A stretch of DNA of 35,672 nucleotides, from assembly GCF_029258575.1 (NCBI RefSeq), contig NZ_JARHYI010000060.1:1-35672 (forward strand), written 5' to 3'. Under the pieces are notes generated by a model, which was given only the letters and a program-made list of their open reading frames with translations, did no database searches and was not told where the DNA came from. Source of the DNA: Brachyspira sp. (GTDB lineage: Bacteria > Spirochaetota > Brachyspiria > Brachyspirales > Brachyspiraceae). This document shows, piece by piece, positions 15,804 to 24,471 of this stretch (its first letter is position 1; each line of letters opens with the position of its first letter). The position numbers were made by a program, and so were the translations under genes.

Positions 15804-17540
15804 TTATAATTTACTATTTATCTCATCAAATAATTCTTTCTTTTTGTTTTTAACATATTCGATTATATCTTCAATTTTGACTTCAACACTTTCTGAAGAA
15901 CTTCTAAGTTTAAACTCAACAACATTTTTCTGAAGAGATTTTTTACCTACTATTATTCTCATAGGGATTCCTATTAAATCACTGTCATTTAATTTAACTC
16001 CAAATCTTTCTTTTCTGTCATCAAAGATAGTTTCTATACCAATAGAGTTTAAAGAATTATAAATCTCTTCTGCTTTTTTGAATGAATCTTCAGTTTCTTT
16101 ATCAATAGCAACTACTATAGCTTCATAAGGAGCAACACTTATAGGGAAAATAATTCCTTTATCATCATAATTCTGTTCTATAACGGAAGCCAAAGCTCTA
16201 TTAATTCCAATACCATAACAACCCATTATAGGAGTAATTTCTTTATTATTCTCATCTAATACTTTAAAATTGAAAGCCTCAGTGTATTTATCCCCTAGTT
16301 TGAATATATGCCCTAATTCTAAACCTTTTTTCTGATATAAAACTTCACCGCATTGAGTACATCTATCGCCTTCTTTTACCATTCTAAAATCTCCCCATAT
16401 ATCAACATTAAAATCTCTAGTAATATTAACATTTTTTATATGAGTGTCATCTTTATTACCGCCTGCTATTGCATCGGATACAGATTTTATAGAATTATCT
16501 GCAAATATTCTCACTTTCTTTTTCAATCCTATAGGAGAAGCAAAACCTACCCTAGCCCCTGTAACTTCTTTTACAGTATCTTCATTTGCAAGTTCTATAT
16601 CAAGTCCCCCTAATGCATTTGAAAGTTTTGTTTCATTAATTTCTAAATCTCCTCTTATGGCAACTAGTATAATTTCATCTTCCTCAGTTTTATAAATAAT
16701 GCTTTTAATAAAGTTCTTTGAAGAAGTGTTGAATAATTTTTCTAAATCATTAATAGTTTTTATATCAGGGGTATGAACTTCTTCTATAGATTTATCAGTA
16801 TAAGAAGATGGAACTTCATCATCTTTTGCATTTGCCTTTTCAATATTTGCTCTGTAATCACATTTAGAACAAAAAATGATTGTCTCCTCTCCTACTTCAC
16901 TTAATACCATAAACTCTTCGCTTCCTTCTCCGCCCATAGCTCCACTGTCCGCTTTTACACTTACAGTATCAAGTCCCATTCTTTTAAATATTTTTGTATA
17001 AGCTTTGCTCATATCATTATAAGTTTTATCAAGACATTCTTTAGTTATATGAAATGAATAAGCATCTTTCATAGTAAATTCTTTAGAGCGTATAACTCCG
17101 AATCTTGGTCTTATTTCATCTCTAAACTTCGTATGTATTTGATATAATGTAACAGGAAAATCTTTATATGACTGTATTTCATTTTGTACTGTTATAGTGA
17201 AAGCCTCTTCATGAGTAGGTCCCATAGCCATATCAACATCATTTCTATCTTTTAATCTAAATAACTCTTTTTTAAATCTTTCCCATCTTTCTGAAGGTGT
17301 TAATAATTCCTTTGAAACAAGTATGGGCATTATGCATTCATTAGAACCTATAGCATCCATTTCTTCTCTTACTATATTAGATATTTTATTTAATACTCTA
17401 ACTCCAAGAGGCAGATAAGAATAAAGTCCATTTGATATTTTTCTTGCAAGTGCTGCTCTTAACATTAATTTATTTGAAGCTATAACTGCATAGCTTGGAG
17501 TTTCTTTTAATGTTGGCATAAATAATTTTGATAAACGCAT
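15804..17540 (-). CDS. proS: Prolyl-tRNA synthetase, bacterial type with editing insert
   Basis: 578 residues, the usual length of bacterial ProRS. It charges tRNA-Pro with proline. Class II motifs: motif 1 region near 30-60 (LMLRAALARKISNGLYSYLPLG), motif 2 near 135-160 (TKFRDEIRPRFGVIRSKEFTMKDAYSF), motif 3 near 440 (GCYGIGINRALASVIEQ). The INS/YbaK-like editing domain lies at about 225-385 between motifs 2 and 3 and should clear Ala-tRNA-Pro. Cys pairs CSKC and CTQC flank it. The anticodon-binding domain is at about 465-565. AAGGG lies 8 nt before the ATG. Same strand as dxr, 94 nt after it, with its own possible promoter. Confidence 0.97.
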   Translation of the reverse strand: MRLSKLFMPTLKETPSYAVIASNKLMLRAALARKISNGLYSYLPLGVRVLNKISNIVREEMDAIGSNECIMPILVSKELLTPSERWERFKKELFRLKDRNDVDMAMGPTHEEAFTITVQNEIQSYKDFPVTLYQIHTKFRDEIRPRFGVIRSKEFTMKDAYSFHITKECLDKTYNDMSKAYTKIFKRMGLDTVSVKADSGAMGGEGSEEFMVLSEVGEETIIFCSKCDYRANIEKANAKDDEVPSSYTDKSIEEVHTPDIKTINDLEKLFNTSSKNFIKSIIYKTEEDEIILVAIRGDLEINETKLSNALGGLDIELANEDTVKEVTGARVGFASPIGLKKKVRIFADNSIKSVSDAIAGGNKDDTHIKNVNITRDFNVDIWGDFRMVKEGDRCTQCGEVLYQKKGLELGHIFKLGDKYTEAFNFKVLDENNKEITPIMGCYGIGINRALASVIEQNYDDKGIIFPISVAPYEAIVVAIDKETEDSFKKAEEIYNSLNSIGIETIFDDRKERFGVKLNDSDLIGIPMRIIVGKKSLQKNVVEFKLRSSSESVEVKIEDIIEYVKNKKKELFDEINSKL

Positions 17541-17582
17541 TATATTTCCCTTAAAAAAGATTTAAATTTTTATTGATTATTA

Positions 17583-17611
17583 ATGATATATTATAAAATT
17601 AAAATTATCAA
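17583..17611 (-). promoter_or_regulatory. Candidate promoter of proS
   Basis: Minus strand: TTGATA (17611-17606), 17 nt, TATCAT (17588-17583). Leader about 35-40 nt. Read-through from dxr is also possible, as no terminator is visible in the 94-nt gap. Confidence 0.4.
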
Positions 17612-17634
17612 CTATATTAACATTAAATAGATTT

Positions 17635-18789
17635 TTATTTACACATAGAATCAATTATACAAGTAGTTTCTTTTCTTATTTCACTATCCATATTGATAAT
17701 ATTATCTATTGTCAATGGTATATTTATTTCTCTATTTACAGCCTTTGAAACAATATCAAATATATCTGTAAATCCTATTTTTCTTTGTAAGAATGAATAC
17801 ACACATATTTCATTAGCGGCATTTAATATACAAGGATAAAGTCCTCCTTGCTTTCCGCATTCATAAGCTAATCTAAGCATAACAAATTTATCAAAATCCA
17901 TTTTATAAAAATTTATTTCCGAATGTTCATATAGTTTTAATTTTTCAAAAGGAGTTTCTCTTATTTCTGGATAAGTTAATGCATGCTGTATAGGAAGACG
18001 CATATCATTTTTACCAATCTGGGCATATATCTCTCCATCACTCATTTCTATCATAGAATGTATCAAACTTTGCGGGTGAATAATAGTTTCTATTTTATCA
18101 TAATCCAAATTAAATAAATGATGAGCTTCTATAACTTCAAAACCTTTATTCATCATTGTAGCACTGTCTATAGTGATTTTACTTCCCATAGACCAAGTCG
18201 GATGTTTTAAAGCCATTTCTACAGTAACATTTTTTAATTCTTCTTTAGGAGTTTTGAAAAAAGGTCCTCCTGATGCTGTTATTATTACTTTTGAAAGTGA
18301 AGTTTGAGGAAAATGCCTTAACATTTGAAATATTGCAGAATGCTCACTGTCTATAGGTATTAAACTTGCATTATACTCTTTTAATAATTTATTTATTATA
18401 TCTCCACCTACAACCAAAGTTTCTTTATTGGCTAATGCTATTATTTTTCCTTTTTTTATAGCTTCTATTGTAGGTAAGAATCCTGAATATCCAGTTAGAG
18501 CATTTACCAATATATCAAAATCTGTATCTCTTACAAAATCAGCTATGCTTCCTTCGTATATATTGATATTATTAGCACAATCATAATTTTTGAAAATATT
18601 TTCTGCATTTTTATCTGATATATTTATAGTTTTAGGTGTAAACTCCAAACATAAATCTTTTAATATTTCAACTCTGCTGTTTGCTGACATACCTATTATT
18701 TCAAAGTCATTATTAAACTCTCTAACTACTGAACATGTGTTTGTGCCAATAGAACCTGTAGCTCCCAATAAAAGAATTCTTTTTTTCAT
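17635..18789 (-). CDS. dxr: 1-deoxy-D-xylulose 5-phosphate reductoisomerase
   Basis: 384 residues, normal length. It converts DXP to MEP with NADPH in the non-mevalonate isoprenoid pathway. Visible are the NADPH loop LLLGATGSIG at residues 6-15, ANKETLVVGG near 120, the metal-binding DSEHSAIFQ near 150, ASGGPF near 180, and HPTWSMGSKITIDSATMMN and EVIEAHHLF near 205-235, all hallmark Dxr segments. The C-terminal helical domain is complete. It is read toward proS. A GAG ribosome site and a good promoter precede the ATG. Confidence 0.97.
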   Translation of the reverse strand: MKKRILLLGATGSIGTNTCSVVREFNNDFEIIGMSANSRVEILKDLCLEFTPKTINISDKNAENIFKNYDCANNINIYEGSIADFVRDTDFDILVNALTGYSGFLPTIEAIKKGKIIALANKETLVVGGDIINKLLKEYNASLIPIDSEHSAIFQMLRHFPQTSLSKVIITASGGPFFKTPKEELKNVTVEMALKHPTWSMGSKITIDSATMMNKGFEVIEAHHLFNLDYDKIETIIHPQSLIHSMIEMSDGEIYAQIGKNDMRLPIQHALTYPEIRETPFEKLKLYEHSEINFYKMDFDKFVMLRLAYECGKQGGLYPCILNAANEICVYSFLQRKIGFTDIFDIVSKAVNREINIPLTIDNIINMDSEIRKETTCIIDSMCK

Positions 18790-18824
18790 ATACTAACTCA
18801 ATTTATAAAATATTATTTTTATTT

Positions 18825-18853
18825 ATAATAGAGTTATTTTAAAATTATTTCAA
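18825..18853 (-). promoter_or_regulatory. Promoter of dxr
   Basis: Minus strand: TTGAAA (18853-18848), 17 nt, TATTAT (18830-18825), giving a leader of about 30 nt. Confidence 0.5.
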
Positions 18854-19240
18854 TTATAAAATATGTATAAATAAAAAATAAACTTGATTCAAAACAAATA
18901 TTTATATGTTTTATCTTTTGATTTAATTTCTTTTAAATGTATATCCTTTTTTGTGTTTGTAATAAATCACTTGAAAGCATCAAATACTTCTTTTCATTTA
19001 TTATGTTAATTTCGTAGTATTTTGAGCATTAATTTTATTTTGTACTACATATTCAAATATTGAAGTAAGTCTTTTATATTATTAAAAGTTTTTTATTTAG
19101 TATATATAATATGTTTTATATTATTATCGATGTTCTAAGCATATTTTTTATTATTTGTATTAGTATTGTTGATTATTTTTCTTATGTAGTTAATAAAATA
19201 ACCGATAATCTTTGAGAATAAGTATAACTAAACATAACTA

Positions 19241-19268
19241 TTGAAATTTATCGTTAATTATATATAAT
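19241..19268 (+). promoter_or_regulatory. Promoter of the GldG-type gene
   Basis: TTGAAA (19241-19246), 16 nt, TATAAT (19263-19268). Leader about 42 nt. No clear ribosome site precedes the ATG at 19317. Confidence 0.55.
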
Positions 19269-19316
19269 TCTTATTCAAATTAATTTAAAATTTATCAAAT
19301 AATGGATTTTTACTAA

Positions 19317-20945
19317 ATGTCAAATAAGAAATTTAATTTAAAAATAGTTACAATAGCGTCTTGGGTATTATTATTTTTTGCTTGGATTTTCTTTTATGCC
19401 GTAACTCAAACTCCAACACCAGTTTTTTGGGCGGTGCTTGTGATATCCTCTGTTATTACTATTATCACATTAATAGTTGATAGGAAGAATATAATATCTT
19501 TTTTGAAGATGCGTTTTGTTCATAAAGCTTTTTTTGGTATATTATCATTAATTATAATTTTAGCAATACTTGTAGGGCTTTATGTTATAAGTATAAACTT
19601 CCCTATAAGATTCGATTTAACTCAAAATAAGGCATTTACAGTATCTCAGCAAACTATGGATGTATTATCCAGAATAGACACTCCTCTCTCAATAGTAGTA
19701 TTAAGATCTCCTAGTACAGATCCTACTTCAGCAGATTGGAGAGCTGATTTATTATTAGAACAATATAAAAGAATAAATAAACATATAACTGTAGAATATA
19801 TTAACCCTATAGAAAAACCTTCTGCTAAAAGTAAATATCAAATGACTCAGGTTGGAGAAATAGTATTTACTTATGGACAGGGTAAACAAGTTAGAGTTTA
19901 TAGAAAAGATTTAACAACTCAATCTAAAGTAACTTCAGATCCTCTATTTGTAGGAGAAGAAAAATTTACTCAATCTATATATACCTTACTTGATACTGAA
20001 TCTTATACAGTATATTTCACAGTGGGACATGGTGAGAGACAATTACAAGATAGAGGCGGAGAAGGTTTATCATATGTTAAAACTTATTTGGAAAATGAAA
20101 ATTATAAAGTTAAAGATTTAAATATCATACTTGAAAATATACCTACAGATGCTTCATTAATAGTAATAGCTGCTCCTGTGGAAACATTTAGTGATTTTGA
20201 AATAGAAAAATTAAATAATTATGTAAAAACAGGAGGTAAGCTCTTAGTTTTATATGATAGTTTTTTGGATAGAAGTAAATTTAATAGTAATTTAGGAAAT
20301 TTCTTAGCAGATTGGGGATTTAAAACTAAAAATGACTATATAATAGATACTGCATCAAGTGTAGTTATACCTGTTAATATAGTACCTCAATATACTTCCC
20401 ACCCTATAACTCAAACACTTAAAGAAGGTAATGTATTTGCCTGCTTGGTTGTAGCAAGAAGTATATTAACAGGAGAAAACAAATATAATGGAAGTTTTGA
20501 AAATATAATCACTACTACACCTCAAGGTTATGGTAAAGAAGAGGCTACTTTTGATTTATCAAGAGCGAGATTCAATCCTAGAACCGATGTATCAGGACCT
20601 GTTCCTTTGGCTATAAGTGGTACTTATGAAATAGAAGGAAGAAAAGATCCAGCAAGAATAGTAGTATTTGGAGATGCAACATTTGTTTTGAATGCATATA
20701 TCAATCCAGAACAAGGACAGTCAGTAGATATTGCATTTGCTGGAAACAAAGATTTATTTATGAATACTGTTGCTTATTTATTAGAAGCAAGACAGAAAAT
20801 TACTATAAGACCTAAAGAGGCAAGCATTAAAAATCTAACGCTTACAACAACTCAAACTAATTTTATTAGATATGTTGCTCAAATAGGTTTGCCTTGTTTA
20901 TTTGGTATACTTGGTATATTGATATGGTTCTTAAGAAGAAGATAA
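19317..20945 (+). CDS. GldG-type ABC-transporter auxiliary protein
   Basis: 542 residues. Two N-terminal membrane helices (about 10-28 and 33-52), a third at about 67-92, a large extracytoplasmic domain, and a final helix at about 515-538 followed by RRR. The motifs fit the ABC_transp_aux/GldG family: FDLTQNKAFTVSQQT after the third helix, then VYFTVGHGERQLQ near 235, a Rossmann-like segment LIVIAAPVETFSDFEIEKL and GGKLLVLYD near 300. In Bacteroidetes GldG works with GldA and GldF in gliding or secretion; spirochaetes carry homologues with no assigned role. The ATPase and permease expected upstream are not in the window: the gene stands alone behind its own promoter. It lacks an obvious ribosome site. 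Confidence 0.8.
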   Translation: MSNKKFNLKIVTIASWVLLFFAWIFFYAVTQTPTPVFWAVLVISSVITIITLIVDRKNIISFLKMRFVHKAFFGILSLIIILAILVGLYVISINFPIRFDLTQNKAFTVSQQTMDVLSRIDTPLSIVVLRSPSTDPTSADWRADLLLEQYKRINKHITVEYINPIEKPSAKSKYQMTQVGEIVFTYGQGKQVRVYRKDLTTQSKVTSDPLFVGEEKFTQSIYTLLDTESYTVYFTVGHGERQLQDRGGEGLSYVKTYLENENYKVKDLNIILENIPTDASLIVIAAPVETFSDFEIEKLNNYVKTGGKLLVLYDSFLDRSKFNSNLGNFLADWGFKTKNDYIIDTASSVVIPVNIVPQYTSHPITQTLKEGNVFACLVVARSILTGENKYNGSFENIITTTPQGYGKEEATFDLSRARFNPRTDVSGPVPLAISGTYEIEGRKDPARIVVFGDATFVLNAYINPEQGQSVDIAFAGNKDLFMNTVAYLLEARQKITIRPKEASIKNLTLTTTQTNFIRYVAQIGLPCLFGILGILIWFLRRR

Positions 20946-20979
20946 TATTACAATGAAAGGTAGCATAAGTTAATATAGT

Positions 20980-22254
20980 ATGAGTAATATAAAAGTATTA
21001 TATAAAAAATATTCATATTATATTAACTATGCTTTATTAGTATTTATAAATGGTATTGCAAGTGTATTAAATTATGTATCTTCAATATATGTAAATAGAA
21101 GTTTATCAATATCAGATTTTGCACATTATAATGGTATAATAAATATATATTCAATAATAGTTCTTACAGTATCAAGTTTCAGTTATTATATTATGCATCA
21201 TTATAAAGATGATGAAGATGCTAAAATTTATTGGGCTTATGGTTATATTATAGCTTTTGTAATATTTGTATTGTATATATTTTCTATACCATTGATTGAT
21301 ATACTTTTTAATATAAAAAGCTACCCTTCTCTTTTTATAATTTCAATTGGAATATTTGCCACTATTTTGGGAATAGTTTCTCAGTCTATATTGAAAATAA
21401 ATAATTATATAGCCTATGATTATATAGCAAGCCTAATAGCAATATTAATATCTAAAATATTATTATTGGCATATTTCATTATAACAGGATTAACTTTATT
21501 TAAATCTATTATAACAGTTACATTATTCTGTGTACTTTATTTAACAATAAATTTGATAGAATTAAAGAAAGTGAATTTGACATACTTCATACCATTAAAT
21601 AAAATAAAATTATATTTCTCTAAACAAAATCTATCAGTATTTTTAAGTTATATAATTCATATTGTAATAATAAATTTTATATTCAATTGGATATCACTAA
21701 GCGATGTATTAATGGCAAATAGATATTTGGATAAAACAAGTGCAGGTTACTACTCTACTATATCATTAATAATAAAAATGTTTTTCTATATAGGTACCCC
21801 TATTGCCTCAGTAATGTTTTCCTATATTTTGATAGCCCAAAAAGATAATAATAAAAACAAAGAAAGAAAGATTATTTATTATTCTATTGCTCTTTTTGTA
21901 TTCGCATCTATTTGTTTATCAGCATTTTTGATTATATTCGCAAAACAAATAGTATTAATACAATTTACAAATAGATATGAAGCCATTATTCCATTAATTC
22001 CTCAGGCTGTAATTTTTGGATTCTCATTAGGCTTTACAGTCATTGCATTCAATTATGGACTTGCTTATAAACTATTTACACCATTTTACGGATACTTAAT
22101 TATATTTGCCTATATATATTTTTCATTAAGAAATGGGCTTAGAACCTTTGAAAATTTTATGTTTGTAATGAAAATATTTTTTATAGCATTACTTATATAT
22201 AATATTTTAATTATATTAATACATAGAATAATATTAAAAACTAATAAAAACTAA
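20980..22254 (+). CDS. Wzx-like polysaccharide export membrane protein
   Basis: 424 residues with about 12 hydrophobic segments spread over the whole length and a Lys-rich C-terminus, the layout of the Wzx/MurJ/MATE flippase fold. The N-terminal YYINYALLVFINGIAS followed by YVNRSLSISDFAHYNGIIN is typical of polysaccharide-biosynthesis flippases, where an early loop reads like LG.-EFG.Y. Such proteins flip lipid-linked sugars across the inner membrane. Assignment to the family is by topology and the N-terminus only. The ribosome site is weak. It lies 34 nt after the GldG-type gene on the same strand and is probably co-transcribed. Confidence 0.65.
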   Translation: MSNIKVLYKKYSYYINYALLVFINGIASVLNYVSSIYVNRSLSISDFAHYNGIINIYSIIVLTVSSFSYYIMHHYKDDEDAKIYWAYGYIIAFVIFVLYIFSIPLIDILFNIKSYPSLFIISIGIFATILGIVSQSILKINNYIAYDYIASLIAILISKILLLAYFIITGLTLFKSIITVTLFCVLYLTINLIELKKVNLTYFIPLNKIKLYFSKQNLSVFLSYIIHIVIINFIFNWISLSDVLMANRYLDKTSAGYYSTISLIIKMFFYIGTPIASVMFSYILIAQKDNNKNKERKIIYYSIALFVFASICLSAFLIIFAKQIVLIQFTNRYEAIIPLIPQAVIFGFSLGFTVIAFNYGLAYKLFTPFYGYLIIFAYIYFSLRNGLRTFENFMFVMKIFFIALLIYNILIILIHRIILKTNKN

Positions 22255-22286
22255 AATAAAAATAGTAATTTAAAAATATTATAAAT

Positions 22287-22316
22287 CTAGTTATAAAAAT
22301 TATTTTTATAATCTAG
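22287..22316. terminator. AT-rich hairpin downstream of the Wzx-like gene
   Basis: TTATAAAAA (22291-22299) pairs with TTTTTATAA (22303-22311) over a 3-nt loop, extended by CTAG at 22287-22290 and 22313-22316 with one bulged base. It sits in the 151-nt gap between convergent genes and could end transcription from either side, though a clean U-tract is lacking. Confidence 0.4.
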
Positions 22317-22405
22317 CAACTTTTAGTATAAAAAAGATAATTTAATATTAATGTTTGCACAAGCCTTTATTAATGTCGGTTAATTTATTCAAGTTTATTA
22401 TTAAC

Positions 22406-23041
22406 TTATGATTTCTTTCTCTTTAAATCGATTTGTCTTTGAATCTCTTTTAAGTTTTTAACATATATAGTATTAGTTCTAATATCTATTTTACCTGTTT
22501 TCACCAATGTATTTAAAACTTTCTGAACATCAACTACTTTTATACCGCACCAATTAGCTATATCATTAATTGTAGCATTCAATTCCTGAGGCTCATAATA
22601 ATGATCTCTAGGAATATTCTGAAGTTCTGCTAATAATAAAAGACAATCATAAACTCTCAAATCAGTTTCATTTAATTGAAGTATTAAAAGCCTTCTTTTA
22701 GCATCAAAAATTCTTTTAGCAAAAGTTTTTGAAAGTTTCAAAGCCATTATTGTATTATTAGCCAAAATATTCTGGAAATTTTCTTTTCTTAATTCTAATA
22801 AAACAGTAGGTTCATTTGCTATTGCTGATGCACTTCTTGTTGTATCTTCTAATATAGCCATTTCTCCAAAAAACTCGCCTGGATAAACTATGTCTAATAA
22901 TTTTTCAAGATCTTTAATAACCTTTGTAATTTTAACAGAACCGCTTTGAACTAAGTAAAACTTATCTCCTTTTTCATATTCTAGAAATATAACATCATCA
23001 GTATTGTATTTTTTTGTATGTGAAGCTAAATTATTATCCAT
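22406..23041 (-). CDS. Crp/Fnr family regulator with intact nucleotide-binding pocket
   Basis: 211 residues. The cNMP-binding domain spans about 15-120; its phosphate-binding cassette GEFFGEMAILEDTTRSASAIA keeps the Glu and the Arg-Ser pair that hold cyclic nucleotide in Crp. After a dimerisation helix (about 120-150) a winged-helix region TINDIANWCGIKVVDVQKVLNTLVKTG (165-195) fits HTH_Crp. It would bind DNA in response to cAMP or a related ligand; targets are unknown. AAGGA stands before the ATG, 32 nt after the upstream gene, which also carries a cNMP domain; the two form an operon. Confidence 0.8.
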   Translation of the reverse strand: MDNNLASHTKKYNTDDVIFLEYEKGDKFYLVQSGSVKITKVIKDLEKLLDIVYPGEFFGEMAILEDTTRSASAIANEPTVLLELRKENFQNILANNTIMALKLSKTFAKRIFDAKRRLLILQLNETDLRVYDCLLLLAELQNIPRDHYYEPQELNATINDIANWCGIKVVDVQKVLNTLVKTGKIDIRTNTIYVKNLKEIQRQIDLKRKKS

Positions 23042-23073
23042 ATTTATTTATTCCTTTTTAATTAAAAATCAAA

Positions 23074-24063
23074 TTATAATTGTGATATATTAGCATTTGC
23101 TTCTTTTGAAAAATTATCCATAGGAGGCATTGAAATAACCTTCTGATAATATGCTTTTGCTTTAGTTTTATCTCCATTTGCTTCGCAGCTTTTAGCTAAA
23201 AAGAGTATAGCCTCTTTAACATTTGAAGATTTGGGATATTTTTTAATTGCTGATAATAATACAGTAGAAGCATTATCATATTTATTTATATTAAAATAAC
23301 ATTTTCCCATATAGAATATTGAATTTTCTGCAATAGCAACATCTGTGCTTTTTATTAAAGTGTTAAATGTTTTTAAAGAATTAACATAATCGCTATTATC
23401 ATATAATTCAACGGCTTTATTATAAGTAGGATCTTTTATTTCACTTTTTGATGATTGAGTCTTTGATCTAGAAACAGGAGTATTTGAAACAGGAGGGGCT
23501 ATATCACTGTCATCAGTAATATCAAGTTCATCTTTACATTCTTCTATCTTTTCTTTTACTGTATTATAGAATGAAGAATCTTCATCAGCATATTGTATAT
23601 ATCTTTTATATGCATAAAGTGCATTTCTATATTTTTTATTTTTAAAATAAAACTCCCCTATTCCATATAAGCCTTCTAAAGGATCTAAACTTTCTTCGCT
23701 TATATCATTCTCAACAAGTTCACTTACTCTTTTATTTATTCTTCTAAGCTGATTAGAAAATACCTTTAACATTTTTATGATTATAGGTTTATTTTTCTCT
23801 ACCAAGCTTTCAAATTCTTCATAAGTAATAATAATAACTACACAATCCGTCAAGCATTGAACAGTATCTTCCTGCGGATAAGTACCAAGTATACTTTTTA
23901 CTCCGAAAAATTCTCCTATATTAATAAGTTCTCTAGTTTCATAACCTGTTTCCTCTGATAAGAATATGCTTTGAGCCTGACCTTGCTTTAAGATATAAAC
24001 TCTGTCTGAGGTGTCACCTGTAAAATATACTATAGAACCTGCTTTATATACTCTTGTTTGCAT
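23074..24063 (-). CDS. Cyclic-nucleotide-domain protein fused to TPR repeats
   Basis: 329 residues. The N-terminal 120 residues form a cNMP-binding beta-roll (VYKAGSIVYFTGDTSDRVYILKQG), but its cassette reads GEFFGVKSILGTYPQEDTV: the binding Glu is Val and the Arg-Ser pair is missing, so canonical cAMP binding is doubtful. A first TPR lies near 133-165 (YGIGEFYFKNKKYRNALYAY); a Ser/Pro-rich linker with PVSNTPVSRSKTQSSKSE follows (about 185-205), then two or three TPRs at about 207-320. It probably acts as a scaffold. No DNA-binding or membrane segment. GAGGG lies before the start, and it heads the operon with the Crp/Fnr-type gene. Confidence 0.75.
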   Translation of the reverse strand: MQTRVYKAGSIVYFTGDTSDRVYILKQGQAQSIFLSEETGYETRELINIGEFFGVKSILGTYPQEDTVQCLTDCVVIIITYEEFESLVEKNKPIIIKMLKVFSNQLRRINKRVSELVENDISEESLDPLEGLYGIGEFYFKNKKYRNALYAYKRYIQYADEDSSFYNTVKEKIEECKDELDITDDSDIAPPVSNTPVSRSKTQSSKSEIKDPTYNKAVELYDNSDYVNSLKTFNTLIKSTDVAIAENSIFYMGKCYFNINKYDNASTVLLSAIKKYPKSSNVKEAILFLAKSCEANGDKTKAKAYYQKVISMPPMDNFSKEANANISQL

Positions 24064-24137
24064 TAATTTTCCCTCAATTAATATTTATTCTTAATAAAAT
24101 TTTGTTAGAATAAATTAAAACATTATTTTGCTTTTTT

Positions 24138-24165
24138 ATTCTATCACTTATAATACTTTTTTCAA
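24138..24165 (-). promoter_or_regulatory. Promoter of the cNMP/TPR-Crp operon
   Basis: Minus strand: TTGAAA (24165-24160), 16 nt, TAGAAT (24143-24138); leader about 70 nt with GAGGG at its end. Confidence 0.5.
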
Positions 24166-24377
24166 GTTATTTTTTTATTTTCTTACTTTAATTTGTTATA
24201 TATATTCTTTATAAATTGATATATTTTAATATTATTTTTATATAATTGTCTATTATATTTTATTTAAGATATGTGTTATTCCATAATATTTAAAATACAA
24301 TCATTTAATATAAAAACTATAATTTAGAGTTATAATAAAAATATAATTTTTTTATAATATCGTATACTAATATATAC

Positions 24378-24406
24378 TAGACTAAATCAATAATTTTTAT
24401 TATAAT
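24378..24406 (+). promoter_or_regulatory. Promoter of nadE
   Basis: TAGACT (24378-24383), 17 nt, TATAAT (24401-24406). The start near 24413 leaves a leader of about 59 nt with GGAG 10 nt before the ATG. Confidence 0.45.
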
Positions 24407-24471
24407 ATATAACGGTTTATTATATTTTTTCTTTATAGCTTATTATTTAATATATTTGGAGTTATTTAAAT

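Larger units (their letters stand above)
18790..19316. other. 527-nt intergenic gap, AT-rich
   Basis: It holds the promoters of dxr (left) and of the GldG-type gene (right). In between I see no RNA gene and no convincing gene. One small frame, 19111-19215 plus, reads 34 residues beginning MFYIIIDVLSIFFII, a single hydrophobic helix; a TATAAT box touches its ATG but it has no ribosome site and may be chance. Short protein-like stretches on the minus strand (for example TSIFEYVVQNKINAQNTT) are broken by stops and could be remnants of an old gene. Confidence 0.5.
24064..24471. other. 408-nt divergent intergenic gap, AT-rich
   Basis: It contains the divergent promoters of the cNMP/TPR gene and nadE, listed separately. 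Short AT-only inverted repeats (for example GTATA...TATAC at 24362-24377) adjoin the nadE promoter and might bind a regulator. I see no RNA gene or reading frame worth calling. Confidence 0.5.
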
